From: Blastococcus sp. URHD0036
GTDB lineage: Bacteria > Actinomycetota > Actinomycetes > Mycobacteriales > Geodermatophilaceae
Direction of reading: 5' to 3'
DNA length: 64,000 bases
NCBI RefSeq assembly: GCF_000701365.1
Contig: NZ_JNIK01000018.1
Span: 248,001 to 312,000 of the forward strand
Positions 15,335 to 22,973 of this stretch are shown here, one piece after another. The notes under the pieces were generated by a model. That model was not told the DNA's origin and did not search any database. It worked only from the letters and a program-made list of their open reading frames with translations. Every line of letters begins with the position of its first letter. Positions within the stretch are counted from its first letter, which is position 1. The translations under genes were made by a program, and so were the position numbers.

Positions 15335-15445
15335 ACACGAGAGAGGAGGTGGTCCGTAACTTGCACGCTTACAGGACACGTGAGGTGGCTGTCCGCTAGC
15401 CGCCGTCCAGATGGGCCGCCCGTTCGGAGGGGACTCCGAACGACG
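15335..15445 (+). ncRNA. Candidate ~110-nt transcript with a very short ORF
   Basis: A stretch with its own promoter and a terminator hairpin but no normal gene. It carries a strong AGGAGG (15344-15349) followed by a tiny frame, either GTG 15349 (16 codons, ending TREVAVR and TAG at 15397-15399) or TTG 15361 (12 codons). GAGGTGG occurs twice (15345-15351 and 15382-15388). It may be a small RNA, a leader peptide, or a small protein mRNA; I do not recognise it. Confidence 0.4.
15421..15442 (+). terminator. Terminator hairpin of the short transcript
   Basis: Perfect 9-bp stem CGTTCGGAG / CTCCGAACG with a four-base loop. No T-tract follows. Confidence 0.65.
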
Positions 15446-15611
15446 GCACGATCGCCCGTCCGTCGTACGGCGGCGAGCGAGAACCGGACAGTCACCCGAC
15501 CCCCGGGCTGCCGACGTTTGTCCAGTCGGCCCGTGTGCAGCTCCCCCGCCCCGCGGGGCAGGGCGCAGCGGAGCAGCCCGGGGGTTGTCCGTTCTCCGGG
15601 CCCGGCGGCGG
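15443..15611. other. Non-coding stretch before the unknown gene at 15625
   Basis: No gene seen. It holds a perfect 12-bp palindrome at 15548-15559. A TTGTCC at 15585-15590 is spaced 21 bases from the downstream TAGGTT, too far for a normal -35. Confidence 0.4.
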
Positions 15612-15617
15612 TAGGTT
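15612..15617 (+). promoter_or_regulatory. -10 box of leaderless gene at 15625
   Basis: TAGGTT seven bases before GTG 15625, which is immediately followed by ATG 15628. Confidence 0.55.
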
Positions 15618-15624
15618 CCCGACC

Positions 15625-16332
15625 GTGATGCTGGCCGGCCGGCCCGTCGAGACCGACCTCTCCCCCGCCGCGTGGCTGGCCGACGCCCTGCGTCCGGCCC
15701 GCCGCGGCACGGTGGCGTCCCTGGTCCCCGCCGGCTTCCCGGCCCACGCCCGGGTGCTGCACCCCGCCGTCCGCTACGCCGGCGACGACGACGTCGACGT
15801 CCGCTGGGACGAGGTGGCCGCCTACAACGGCACCACCGCCCACCGGCTCATGCAGTGGCCGGGCGTCACCGGCTCCTGGGACTACGTCGGTGACGAGGAC
15901 CAGCCCGACGTCTGGAACGACACCCCCGCGCCGGGTCACCTCCCGACGCACGTGGCGGTCGAGCTGGCGACGGCCCTGGCCGGCGCGACGTCGACCCCGG
16001 ACCGCTGCTGGTTCGGGGCCTGCGACGAGACCGCCGCGGGGCCGCGCCTGGTGCTGCCCTCGTGCGAGCTGCTGCTGGTGACCGGGCCGATCACCCTCGC
16101 CGCGGCGAACATGGCCGCCGAGCCGCAGGAGCAGAGCCCGGCGCTGTGGTGGCCGGAGGACCGCGCCTGGTGCGTGGCCACAGACCCGGAGCTGATGAGC
16201 ACCTACGTCGCGGGCCCGGCCGCACTGGTCGACGCGCTGCTGACCTCCCGGCTCGAGGTGCACCCCGCCGCGCCGGGCGACCCGATCGGCTACGCCGCGG
16301 ACACGCTCAACCGGGTCGCTCCCCGCTCCTGA
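15625..16332 (+). CDS. Conserved protein of unknown function
   Basis: I do not recognise a family. The 235-residue protein is soluble, without a signal peptide or membrane segments, rich in Trp and acidic residues, with the segments VDVRWDEVAAYNGTTAHRLMQW, WFGACDE, LVLPSCELLLVTGPI and PALWWPEDRAWCVATDPEL. Two cysteines (CWFGAC) are close together. The start is GTG 15625 or ATG 15628, both compatible with a leaderless transcript from TAGGTT. It is convergent with the VOC gene. The overall style suggests an actinobacterial conserved hypothetical protein. Confidence 0.75.
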   Translation: MMLAGRPVETDLSPAAWLADALRPARRGTVASLVPAGFPAHARVLHPAVRYAGDDDVDVRWDEVAAYNGTTAHRLMQWPGVTGSWDYVGDEDQPDVWNDTPAPGHLPTHVAVELATALAGATSTPDRCWFGACDETAAGPRLVLPSCELLLVTGPITLAAANMAAEPQEQSPALWWPEDRAWCVATDPELMSTYVAGPAALVDALLTSRLEVHPAAPGDPIGYAADTLNRVAPRS

Positions 16333-16341
16333 CGCAGCCGA

Positions 16342-16710
16342 TCAGGAGCCGGTGAGCACGACCCGGTTGCCGTCGGGGTCGGCCAGCGCGAGGACCCGCC
16401 CGCTGCCGCCGGGCTGCGGCTCCTCCGCCGCGAGACCCGCGGTGCGCAGCCGGGCGAGCACCGCATCCAGGTCGCCGGCCCCGAGGAGCACCGTGGACCG
16501 CCCCGCGCGGTCCGGCTCCGACCAGACCTGCAGCCCCGAGGACCCCGGCAGGCGCCACTCGAGCAGCCCGGGCATCGGCCGCGCGTCCGGAGCGCGATCC
16601 CACAGCTGGGTGTACCAGCGCTCGGCGGCCTGCAGGTCCGAGACGGTGGCCTGGGCGAGGACGGAGTCGAAGGTCATGCAGGTAGGACCCCCGCCGGGAC
16701 GCGGACTCAT
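16342..16710 (-). CDS. VOC family (glyoxalase/bleomycin resistance-like) protein
   Basis: A 122-residue vicinal-oxygen-chelate fold protein. It has the pattern of paired beta-alpha-beta-beta-beta units: MTFDSVLAQATVSDLQAAERWYTQLWDR, GLLEWRLPGSSGLQVW and a C-terminal LALADPDGNRVVLTGS. Metal ligands cannot be assigned with confidence, so it may bind or modify a small molecule. The start could be ATG 16677, but ATG 16710 is preferred because TAGCCT (16717-16722) lies six bases upstream. That -10 box overlaps the TAG stop codon of the DUF885 gene. Confidence 0.8.
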   Translation of the reverse strand: MSPRPGGGPTCMTFDSVLAQATVSDLQAAERWYTQLWDRAPDARPMPGLLEWRLPGSSGLQVWSEPDRAGRSTVLLGAGDLDAVLARLRTAGLAAEEPQPGGSGRVLALADPDGNRVVLTGS

Positions 16711-16716
16711 CGCGAG

Positions 16717-16722
16717 AGGCTA
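16717..16722 (-). promoter_or_regulatory. -10 box of leaderless VOC gene, overlapping a stop codon
   Basis: TAGCCT on the minus strand, six bases before ATG 16710. Its first three bases are the TAG stop of the DUF885 gene. Confidence 0.5.
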
Positions 16723-18396
16723 GAGGCGGGCCAGCTCGGACTCGAGGTCGTCGAGGCCGAGGGAGCCCTGCGACAGGGCGGCCATGTGCCACGACCGGAG
16801 GTCGAAGTCCGCGCCACGGGCCCGCCGCGCCGCCTCGCGGCCGGCCAGCCAGGCCCGCTCGCCCAGCTTGTAGCTGATCGCCTGCCCGGGGACGCCGAGG
16901 TAGCGCACCAGCTCGCTGTCGAGGAACGCGGTCGTGCTGCCCGAGTGCTCGCCGAGGAACGCGCGGGCGAGCTCCGGCGTCCACGGCCGGCCGCGGTGCT
17001 CGGCGAGGACGCCGTCGGCGTCGGCGGGGACCGGCAGCCCCAGGTGCATGCCCAGGTCGACGACGACCCGCATCGCCCGCAGCTGCTGGCCGTCGAGGTA
17101 GCCCAGTCGCGCCCAGGGCTCCGCGAAGTACCCGAGCTCGTCCATCAGCCGCTCGGCGTACAGCGCCCAGCCCTCGATGTCGGCACCGACCATCCCCACC
17201 GACGTCTGGAAGGTGGACAGGTCCGCCGAGCGGTGCACCCACTGGGCCAGCTGGAGGTGGTGGCCGGGAACGCCCTCGTGGTACCAGATCGAGATCAGGT
17301 CCCAGAGCGGGAAGCGCTCGCGGCCGAGGACCGGCAGCCAGGTGCGCCCCGGCCGGGAGAAGTCCTGCGACGGCTGCGTGTAGAAGGCGCCGGCCGCGCT
17401 GCCGGGCGGCGACACGACCGCCTCGACCCGGCGGATCGGGCCGGCGATGTCGAAGGAGACGCCGTCGAGGGCCTCGATCGCGCGGTCCATGACGCCCTGC
17501 AGGTACTCGCGGGTGGCCTCCACGCCGTCGACCGCCGGCCCGTGCTCGACCACCCAGCGCATGGCCTCCCTGGGCGACGAGCCACCGAGCACGTCGTCAG
17601 CCGCCCGCCGCTGCTCGGCGAGCAGCCGGCGGTGCTCCTCCCAGCCGAACGCGTAGGCCTCGTCCATCCGTCCGTCGGCACCCAGCTCGGCGCCGGTCCA
17701 CCGGCGGGCGGCGAGCGCGTAGCGCTCCCGGCCGACGGCGTCGGGCGTCCCCCCGGCCCGCGGGAGGTACTCGTCGCGCAGGAAGTCGCGGACCTCGGCG
17801 ACGGCGGCGTCCGCGGCCGACGCGGCCGCGTCGAGGTCGCGGCGCAGCGGGGCCGGCCCCGCGGCGGCGAAGGTGCCGAACCACGGCCCGGCCAGCCAGG
17901 CGTCGAGCTGACCGACGACCGTGGCCACCTGCCGCGGCGCCACCAGCGACCCGCGTGCCGCACCCTCGCGCAGGGTGGCGACGAAGCCGTGGTACGCCGC
18001 CGGGACGCGGGTCATCCGGCGGGCCAGGAGGGACCAGTCCTCCTCGGTGGCGGCCGGCATCAGCATGAAGACCTGGCGGATCGCGTGCACCGGGCTGAAC
18101 AGGTGGGACAGCTCGCGCAGCCCCTCCCCGGCCTCGTGCCAGGCCAGTTCGGCGCCGAGCCGCTCGCGCAGCAGGCGGGCACACCGGCGGGCACCCGGGT
18201 CCGCTGCCGGTGCCCCGGCCAGCGCGGCCAGGGACCGGCGGTCCAGCTCCGCGCGCGCCGCCAGGCCGTCCGGGCTGGTGTCGGGCAGCCGGTCGGAGGG
18301 CTCGCCCAGCGACGTCGCGACCAGCGGGTCCAGCTCGCACAGCGCCGCGACGTGCGCGTCGGCCACCTGCCGCGGGGTGGGCGCCGGGGCGCTCAC
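16720..18396 (-). CDS. DUF885 family metallopeptidase-like protein
   Basis: A 558-residue DUF885 protein. The zinc-type motif HEGVPGHH (373-380) fits the family's HExxxGH pattern, and DIEGWALYAERLMDE downstream supplies the third-ligand glutamate, as in M32/M3-like peptidases. There is no signal peptide, so it probably acts in the cytoplasm. Substrates are unknown; some relatives are dipeptidases or act on small esters. GTG 18396 overlaps the nitrobindin-like stop by four bases (GTGA), placing it in one operon with that gene and the 34-residue membrane peptide. Confidence 0.88.
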   Translation of the reverse strand: MSAPAPTPRQVADAHVAALCELDPLVATSLGEPSDRLPDTSPDGLAARAELDRRSLAALAGAPAADPGARRCARLLRERLGAELAWHEAGEGLRELSHLFSPVHAIRQVFMLMPAATEEDWSLLARRMTRVPAAYHGFVATLREGAARGSLVAPRQVATVVGQLDAWLAGPWFGTFAAAGPAPLRRDLDAAASAADAAVAEVRDFLRDEYLPRAGGTPDAVGRERYALAARRWTGAELGADGRMDEAYAFGWEEHRRLLAEQRRAADDVLGGSSPREAMRWVVEHGPAVDGVEATREYLQGVMDRAIEALDGVSFDIAGPIRRVEAVVSPPGSAAGAFYTQPSQDFSRPGRTWLPVLGRERFPLWDLISIWYHEGVPGHHLQLAQWVHRSADLSTFQTSVGMVGADIEGWALYAERLMDELGYFAEPWARLGYLDGQQLRAMRVVVDLGMHLGLPVPADADGVLAEHRGRPWTPELARAFLGEHSGSTTAFLDSELVRYLGVPGQAISYKLGERAWLAGREAARRARGADFDLRSWHMAALSQGSLGLDDLESELARL

Positions 18397-18929
18397 CTCA
18401 GCCGTTCGAGCCGCGCCGACATGGTGGGCCGCGGCGGTGCACCACCGATCGCCCGGTCGACGGCGTACATGAGCGCACCCTCCACGACCCCGTACAGGCG
18501 CACCGAGCGGGTCACGTCCGGACCGTCGGGCGTGTGCGCGAGGACGTCGGAGGTGAGCTCCCAGCTGGTCGTCGTCCGCGCCGCCCCGACGTAGAGCTCG
18601 ACGAGCCCGGCGGGGTCGACGACCAGCAGCTCCACGTCGTCGTCCCCGCGGGGCCGCCAGAACCCGGCCTCGCGGGCGGCGGGTCCGGCCGGCTTGCCGT
18701 CGCCGTCGATGAGCCACGTGCGCGACTCGTAGGCGAGGAAGTCGCGGCCGTCGTGGGCGAAGCGCGCCCACTGGCCGAACCGCTGGTCGCCGGCCGCGCC
18801 GGCCAGCACGCCCTCGCCGTGCCACTCCCCGAGGAGGGGCAGCAGCCCGAGCAGCCCGTGCGCGACCTCGGGACCGGAGCGGACGTCGACGGTGTCCTCG
18901 ACCGGCAGCTGGGTCGGCTCGGCGCTCAT
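18393..18929 (-). CDS. Ferric nitrobindin-like beta-barrel protein
   Basis: A 178-residue protein of the nitrobindin/THAP4-like heme beta-barrel family. GEWHGEG (34-40) is the family signature, and the C-terminal strand ends SARLERLR. In heme-binding members a histidine in the last strands coordinates iron; here the corresponding segment reads PPRPTMSARLERL with no histidine. It therefore resembles the subgroup called ferric nitrobindin-like, which lacks the proximal ligand. The ligand is probably not heme, or is bound differently. ATG 18929 has GGGAGG upstream and overlaps the stop codon of the 34-residue membrane peptide gene. Confidence 0.87.
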   Translation of the reverse strand: MSAEPTQLPVEDTVDVRSGPEVAHGLLGLLPLLGEWHGEGVLAGAAGDQRFGQWARFAHDGRDFLAYESRTWLIDGDGKPAGPAAREAGFWRPRGDDDVELLVVDPAGLVELYVGAARTTTSWELTSDVLAHTPDGPDVTRSVRLYGVVEGALMYAVDRAIGGAPPRPTMSARLERLR

Positions 18930-19030
18930 CGGCGCACCTCCCTCGGGCGGCGGGCGAGGCGGACGGCACCGTAGCCGGTGCCGAGAGCAGCCAGCGACGT
19001 CAGGACGACGAGCACCCAGGCGGAGACCAT
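18926..19030 (-). CDS. 34-residue single-pass membrane peptide
   Basis: A small gene: Met-Val-Ser-Ala-Trp then a hydrophobic stretch (about residues 4-20, VLVVLTSLAALGTGYGAV), followed by a basic tail (RLARRPREVRR). The topology is probably N-out/C-in. Two features support coding: TACGGT lies seven bases upstream of the ATG, giving a leaderless mRNA, and its stop codon overlaps the nitrobindin-like ATG as ATGA. Its function is unknown; it may anchor or regulate the soluble proteins encoded behind it. Confidence 0.65.
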   Translation of the reverse strand: MVSAWVLVVLTSLAALGTGYGAVRLARRPREVRR

Positions 19031-19037
19031 GGGCTCC

Positions 19038-19043
19038 ACCGTA
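19038..19043 (-). promoter_or_regulatory. -10 box of leaderless small membrane peptide operon
   Basis: TACGGT on the minus strand, seven bases before ATG 19030. Confidence 0.55.
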
Positions 19044-19092
19044 GGACCTCGGGGCAGGGCGACCCCCGCGCACTGCACCGGCCACGGACACG

Positions 19093-19130
19093 ACAGCGCC
19101 CCTCCCCGCCGGAGCGGGGAGGGGCGCTGT
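19093..19130 (-). terminator. Terminator after sseC
   Basis: Perfect 17-bp stem (19093-19109 with 19114-19130) and a four-base loop, 12 bases after the sseC stop codon. Confidence 0.88.
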
Positions 19131-19141
19131 GGAACTCCTAC

Positions 19142-19429
19142 TCAGTCGATGACGACCGTGGTCTCGTTCAGACCGGTGTCGGCGTCGATGACGCGCTCGC
19201 CCTTGCCCACCTGGGCCAGCGAGCGGAGCTTCCACTGGCCCGGCGCGGCGAAGAACCGGAACTCACCCTCGGGGCTGGTCACGACCTCGGCGGTGAACTC
19301 GTCGGTCGAGTCCAGCAGCCGGACGTAGGCACCCGCGACCGGAGCGCCGTCGTGCCACACCTGGCCCTGGATGACCGTCTGGTTACCGACGTCGATCGTG
19401 GTGTTGCCCTGCTTCGGTGCTGCGCACAT
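19142..19429 (-). CDS. sseC: DUF1416 protein (SseC-like)
   Basis: A 95-residue DUF1416 protein with MCAAPKQG at the start, then a beta-sandwich-like region (TVIQGQVWHDGAPVAGAYVRLLDS...GEFRFFAAPGQWKLRSLA). In mycobacteria sseC is paired with the thiosulfate sulfurtransferase gene cysA2, as here (11-base gap), and this pair is linked to sulfur transfer and thiol homeostasis. The single N-terminal cysteine (residue 2) could be a sulfur acceptor, which is speculation. It is the last gene of the operon and is followed by a strong terminator. Confidence 0.92.
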   Translation of the reverse strand: MCAAPKQGNTTIDVGNQTVIQGQVWHDGAPVAGAYVRLLDSTDEFTAEVVTSPEGEFRFFAAPGQWKLRSLAQVGKGERVIDADTGLNETTVVID

Positions 19430-19440
19430 CTGGGATCAGC

Positions 19441-20268
19441 TCACTTCTCGATCGGGACGCCGACGAGCGAGCCGTACTCGACCCAGCTGCCGTCGTAGTT
19501 CTTGACGTTCTTCTTGCCGAGCAGCTCCTGCAGGACGAACCAGGTGTGGCTCGACCGCTCGCCGATGCGGCAGTAGGCGATGGTCTCCTTGCTGTCGTCG
19601 AAGCCCTGCTCGGCGTAGAGCGCCGCCAGCTGCTCGTCGGACTTGAAGGTGCCGTCCTCGTTGGCCGCCTTGCTCCACGGGATGTTGATCGCCGAGGGCA
19701 CGTGGCCGGGCCGCTGCGACTGCTCCTGCGGCAGGTGCGCGGGCGCCAGGATCTTGCCGGAGAACTCGTCGGGCGAGCGGACGTCGACGAGGTTCTTGGT
19801 GCCGATGGCGGCGACGACCTCGTCGCGGAACGCGCGGATCGACAGGTCGGGCTCGCCGGCGCGGTACTGGGTGGCCGGGCGCTCCACCGTGTCCTTCGAC
19901 AGCGGGCGGCCGTCGAGCTCCCACTTCTTGCGGCCGCCGTCCATCAGCTTGACGCTCTGGTGGCCGTAGATCTTGAAGTACCAGTAGGCGTAGGCGGCGA
20001 ACCAGTTGTTGTTGCCGCCGTAGAGCACCACGGTGTCGTCGTTGCTGATGCCCTTGCTGGACAGCAGGGCCTCGAACGCGGACTTGTCGATGTAGTCGCG
20101 GCGCAGCGGGTCCTGGAGGTCCTTCTTCCAGTCCAGCTTGACGGCGCCCTCGATGTGGCCGCCGTCGTAGGCGCTGGCGTCCTCGTCGACCTCGACGAAG
20201 ACGATGCCGGCGGCGCCCAGGTTCTCCTGGGCCCAGTCGGCGGTGACGAGCACGTCGTTGCGGCTCAT
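19441..20268 (-). CDS. Thiosulfate sulfurtransferase (rhodanese, CysA2-like)
   Basis: A tandem-rhodanese protein of 275 residues. The first domain (about 1-125) is inactive; the second carries the catalytic loop CRIGERSSH with Cys233, the group that forms the persulfide. It transfers sulfane sulfur from thiosulfate or 3-mercaptopyruvate to a thiophilic acceptor in the cytoplasm. It equals mycobacterial CysA2/CysA3. It lies between DUF4395 and sseC in an operon preceded by a cysteine-rich leader peptide, which suggests that cysteine availability controls it. SD-like GGGAGG is present upstream of ATG 20268. Confidence 0.94.
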   Translation of the reverse strand: MSRNDVLVTADWAQENLGAAGIVFVEVDEDASAYDGGHIEGAVKLDWKKDLQDPLRRDYIDKSAFEALLSSKGISNDDTVVLYGGNNNWFAAYAYWYFKIYGHQSVKLMDGGRKKWELDGRPLSKDTVERPATQYRAGEPDLSIRAFRDEVVAAIGTKNLVDVRSPDEFSGKILAPAHLPQEQSQRPGHVPSAINIPWSKAANEDGTFKSDEQLAALYAEQGFDDSKETIAYCRIGERSSHTWFVLQELLGKKNVKNYDGSWVEYGSLVGVPIEK

Positions 20269-20304
20269 GGGGGGTGTTCCTCCCTGTAGGGGTGTGCGAG
20301 GCGG

Positions 20305-20778
20305 TCAGGCGGTGCGGGCGGGCAGCACCCGCCGGAGGAGCAGGTGGAGCTCGCAGCCCAGGCAGAAGCCGGTGGCCGCGTTGAGCAGGGCCGCCACGAG
20401 CGCGAACCCGGTGGCGACGGCGCCGAGGACGGGGGCGCCGAGCAGGTACCCGGCGGCTCCGGTCACGGCGAAGAGCAGCCCGACGAGCTGGGCGAAGCGC
20501 AGCGGCGCCTCGGGCTCCCGCTCGCGGACGGGGCCCAGCCGCGGCGCGACGAGGACCCGGAACAGGAGCGCGTAGGGGGCCCGCCGGATCCCGGCGAACG
20601 CCCCGACGGCGAAGACGACCGCCTGCGCGCCGACCACCCAGCCCGAGCCGAGCAGCAGGGCCAGCACCAGGACGGCGCTGGTCACCCAGGCGGCGAAGCG
20701 GGGCCCGCGCACGTCGACGACGGGGTCGTCGACGGGAGCAGCGCCGGGCGCACCGACGGGCACGGACGATCGGGACAT
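20305..20778 (-). CDS. DUF4395 family membrane protein
   Basis: A 157-residue membrane protein with about four segments (30-45, 52-63, 94-115, 118-135) and the cytoplasm/membrane-edge motif FCLGCELH (C139, C142), typical of DUF4395. The two cysteines could handle a persulfide or metal. It is the first structural gene of the DUF4395-sulfurtransferase-sseC operon. A small hairpin (20796-20801 with 20814-20819) lies between the leader-peptide stop and its start codon and could affect ribosome access. Confidence 0.88.
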   Translation of the reverse strand: MSRSSVPVGAPGAAPVDDPVVDVRGPRFAAWVTSAVLVLALLLGSGWVVGAQAVVFAVGAFAGIRRAPYALLFRVLVAPRLGPVREREPEAPLRFAQLVGLLFAVTGAAGYLLGAPVLGAVATGFALVAALLNAATGFCLGCELHLLLRRVLPARTA

Positions 20779-20795
20779 GGGTGGACGATCTCTCT

Positions 20796-20819
20796 CAGAC
20801 GGCGGTCAGGGCGCGTCTG
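20796..20819 (-). promoter_or_regulatory. Hairpin between leader peptide and DUF4395
   Basis: CAGACG / CGTCTG stem with a 12-base loop, plus a 12-bp palindrome at 20827-20838 touching the leader stop codon. Possible attenuation structures. Confidence 0.4.
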
Positions 20820-20837
20820 GGCAGGCAGGGCCGGCCC

Positions 20838-20912
20838 TCAGGGAGTCGGACACAGGCAGCTGCCGACGCGGCACAGATCGACTGTGCGACGAGAGGTCAG
20901 CATGAGGCCCAC
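20838..20912 (-). CDS. Leaderless cysteine-rich leader peptide (attenuator)
   Basis: A 24-residue peptide: GTG start at 20912 (or ATG at 20903), ending LTSRRTVDLCRVGSCLCPTP, with three cysteines in eight residues. TACCCT at 20919-20924 is six bases before the GTG, so the mRNA is leaderless. In mycobacteria, leaderless upstream ORFs rich in cysteine codons control the cysA2/DUF4395 operon by stalling when cysteine is scarce; the same genes follow here. The role is inferred from that precedent. Confidence 0.75.
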   Translation of the reverse strand: MGLMLTSRRTVDLCRVGSCLCPTP

Positions 20913-20918
20913 GAGGCG

Positions 20919-20924
20919 AGGGTA
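20919..20924 (-). promoter_or_regulatory. -10 box of leader peptide / sulfur operon
   Basis: TACCCT on the minus strand, six bases before GTG 20912. It lies just after the thioredoxin stop codon region at 20930. Confidence 0.6.
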
Positions 20925-20929
20925 ACCGA

Positions 20930-21391
20930 TCACTCGCGCACCCCCGTGTGGGCCTCGACCAGGGCCGTCAGCTCCTCCGGGCGGGGCGCCCCGCTGCTGC
21001 GGCCGAGGAGCCGGCCGGCGCGGTCCAGGTAGAAGAGCGTGGGTGTCCGGCGGACGTCGAGCGCGCGGACCTCGTCGAGGTGGCTCTCGGCGTCCACGTG
21101 CACGTAGGCCAGCCCCGGCCGGGCGCGCTGCAACTGCTGCAGGCGGGCGCGCGTGGCGCGGCAGGGCGCGCAGAACGCCGTGGAGAACTGGACGACGGTC
21201 AGGTCGGCCTCCTCCGGGCGCACCCCCAGACCGGTCAGCGCGACCAGCTCCTCCGCCGGGGTCCCGGTCACCGCGTCCCGCCCCTCTCCGCCTGCCGGGC
21301 GCAACGCGCCGCTGCGGACCCGCAGCCACCACGCGACCGCGGCCGTGACCGGCAGCGCCACGAGCAGCACGAGCAGCCCCGTCGAGTCCAC
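20930..21391 (-). CDS. Membrane-anchored thioredoxin-like protein
   Basis: A 153-residue protein with an N-terminal membrane anchor (about 4-22) and a thioredoxin domain. The active site is FCAPC (C74, C77), a variant of WCGPC, followed by RTPTLFYLDRAG with the cis-proline. It probably sits on the cytoplasmic or outer face as a thiol oxidoreductase. The position matches the mycobacterial thioredoxin ThiX next to sseC-cysA2. It precedes, but is separated by a promoter from, the sulfur operon. Confidence 0.88.
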   Translation of the reverse strand: MDSTGLLVLLVALPVTAAVAWWLRVRSGALRPAGGEGRDAVTGTPAEELVALTGLGVRPEEADLTVVQFSTAFCAPCRATRARLQQLQRARPGLAYVHVDAESHLDEVRALDVRRTPTLFYLDRAGRLLGRSSGAPRPEELTALVEAHTGVRE

Positions 21392-21432
21392 AGCGGCAGC
21401 AGCAGCGGAACGGCGCGGGGCATTCCCGACGA

Positions 21433-22122
21433 TCAGCCGCCGCTGAGCACCGTGTCCACCGCGCCGCCGGTGACGAGCACGCCGTCCTCCCCCGGGCTGA
21501 TCCCGGTGAGCTCGAGACCGAAGGGCAGTGCCAGCCCGTACCGCAGGTCCAGCGCGTCGCTGGCCGCGCGGACGACGGCGCCGGGCAGGTCCACCCCGGC
21601 CACCTCCGCGTCGTCGACGGCGATGACCAGGTCCTGCCCGTCGAGGGTCACCGTGCCCACCGCGGTGAGCGGGACGTCCTGGCCGAGGACCCGGACCGTC
21701 TTGGTCAGCCGCAGCCCGTCCCCCTCCGGCACCAGCGTCGTGTCGGTGCCCAGCTCTCGCGAGAGCAGCTCGTAGGAGAGCGTGACCGTCCCGTCGATGC
21801 GGTCGACCGGGATCTGCTCGACCGAGCCGCCGACGAGGTCCGACAGCGGCACGTGCAGCCCGGACAGCCGGACGTCGGCCGTGGTGCCCTCGGGCTGGCC
21901 GAGGTCCGCCGCGCTGAGCCGGATCCGGACGTCCTCGTAGTCGCCGGCCACGACCTGGGTGAGGAAGGGCCAGCCGTCGATGTCGACGTCCGGCGTTGCG
22001 GCGAGGTCGCCGCGCTGCTCGATGGCCTCGGCGACGCGGTCCTCGGCGACCCCGACCGCGATCCGGTCGGCGACCACCGCCAGGACGAGCAGCACGACGA
22101 GCGTGACGAGGAGCGCCTTCAC
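21433..22122 (-). CDS. DUF2993 family LmeA-like protein
   Basis: A 229-residue secreted or anchored protein: an N-terminal hydrophobic segment ([22 protein letters not shown]) and a beta-rich lipid-binding-like domain with [23 protein letters not shown] and [16 protein letters not shown]. Mycobacterial LmeA (Rv0817c, same neighbourhood) is a phospholipid-binding periplasmic factor for lipomannan elongation, so an envelope role is likely. GTG 22122 is chosen as the start; the preceding gene ends eight bases upstream. The product is expected outside the cytoplasmic membrane. Confidence 0.82.
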   Translation of the reverse strand: MKALLVTLVVLLVLAVVADRIAVGVAEDRVAEAIEQRGDLAATPDVDIDGWPFLTQVVAGDYEDVRIRLSAADLGQPEGTTADVRLSGLHVPLSDLVGGSVEQIPVDRIDGTVTLSYELLSRELGTDTTLVPEGDGLRLTKTVRVLGQDVPLTAVGTVTLDGQDLVIAVDDAEVAGVDLPGAVVRAASDALDLRYGLALPFGLELTGISPGEDGVLVTGGAVDTVLSGG

Positions 22123-22130
22123 CCAGGAAC

Positions 22131-22973
22131 TCAGAACACCGTCTGGACGGCGAGCGCGAACGCGACCGGCGCGCACGCCGCCATGGGCAGCACCGCCTGG
22201 AGCACCGGCATCGCCACGGCCGGGCGCGACAGCGCCCCGGACCGAGCCGGAGGAGCGCCTGCCGCTACGTAGGCGCCGGACAGGCCGATCAGCGCGGCGA
22301 CGCCGGCCAGGACCAGGCCGCCGGTGACCGACGAGAGGGTGTCGCCCAGCCCGCCCGGCGTGTGCCGCACCAGCGCGACCCCCACGCCGACGAGCAGCGC
22401 CACCACGATCCCGAGGACGCCGGCGTCGACGCCGGCGGCCACCTGCGGGCGGGGCAGCACGGAGTCCACCAACCGGCCGGCGACCAGCGCCGCGCCGACC
22501 ACCAGGGCGGCGGTCGCCGCAGGGCGCTCGCCGCCCGCCGTGTCGGGCAGCCGGAGCAGCACCGCCAGCCCGCAGACGGCGCACACGAGGAGCAGGCCGC
22601 CGGCCAGCGAGCCGACGACGTCGCGGCGCGGCGCCCGCCGCAGCATCTGGTGCAGCACCCCGGCCACGAAGGCCACCCCCGGCACCGCCAGCAGGTCCCC
22701 GAGGTCGGCGTCGGCCGGGAGCAGCAGCAGGAGGTCGGCGGCGGCCGTGGCGGCCAGGCCGAGCGCGGTCACGCCGGCACCGCCCCGGACACCGGTCGCC
22801 GGAGCCCAGGCCGCGACGAGCGCCGCCTGGAGCACGAGGACCGCGGCGAGGGTCCCCTCCTCGCCCCACTGCGCCGGCAGCAGCACCAGCAGAGCCGTGC
22901 CCACGGCGGCGACCAGTGCCGCGGGCAGGTGGTGCACCCGCGCCGGCACGTCGACGTCGGACACGGCGCTCAC
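22131..22973 (-). CDS. Polytopic membrane protein of unknown function
   Basis: A 280-residue integral membrane protein with about nine to ten hydrophobic segments (starting [20 protein letters not shown]) and few loops over ten residues. It has no signature motif that I can identify. The gene precedes the LmeA-type gene by eight bases, so it is in the same operon, and it is divergent from glnR. It may be an envelope transporter or assembly factor. Confidence 0.78.
   Translation of the reverse strand: MSAVSDVDVPARVHHLPAALVAAVGTALLVLLPAQWGEEGTLAAVLVLQAALVAAWAPATGVRGGAGVTALGLAATAAADLLLLLPADADLGDLLAVPGVAFVAGVLHQMLRRAPRRDVVGSLAGGLLLVCAVCGLAVLLRLPDTAGGERPAATAALVVGAALVAGRLVDSVLPRPQVAAGVDAGVLGIVVALLVGVGVALVRHTPGGLGDTLSSVTGGLVLAGVAALIGLSGAYVAAGAPPARSGALSRPAVAMPVLQAVLPMAACAPVAFALAVQTVF

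Noticed and set aside
12440-15628. A 1062-codon plus-strand open frame across murD2 and nhaA
   Set aside because: It is antisense or out of frame to clearly conserved proteins and has no domain of its own.
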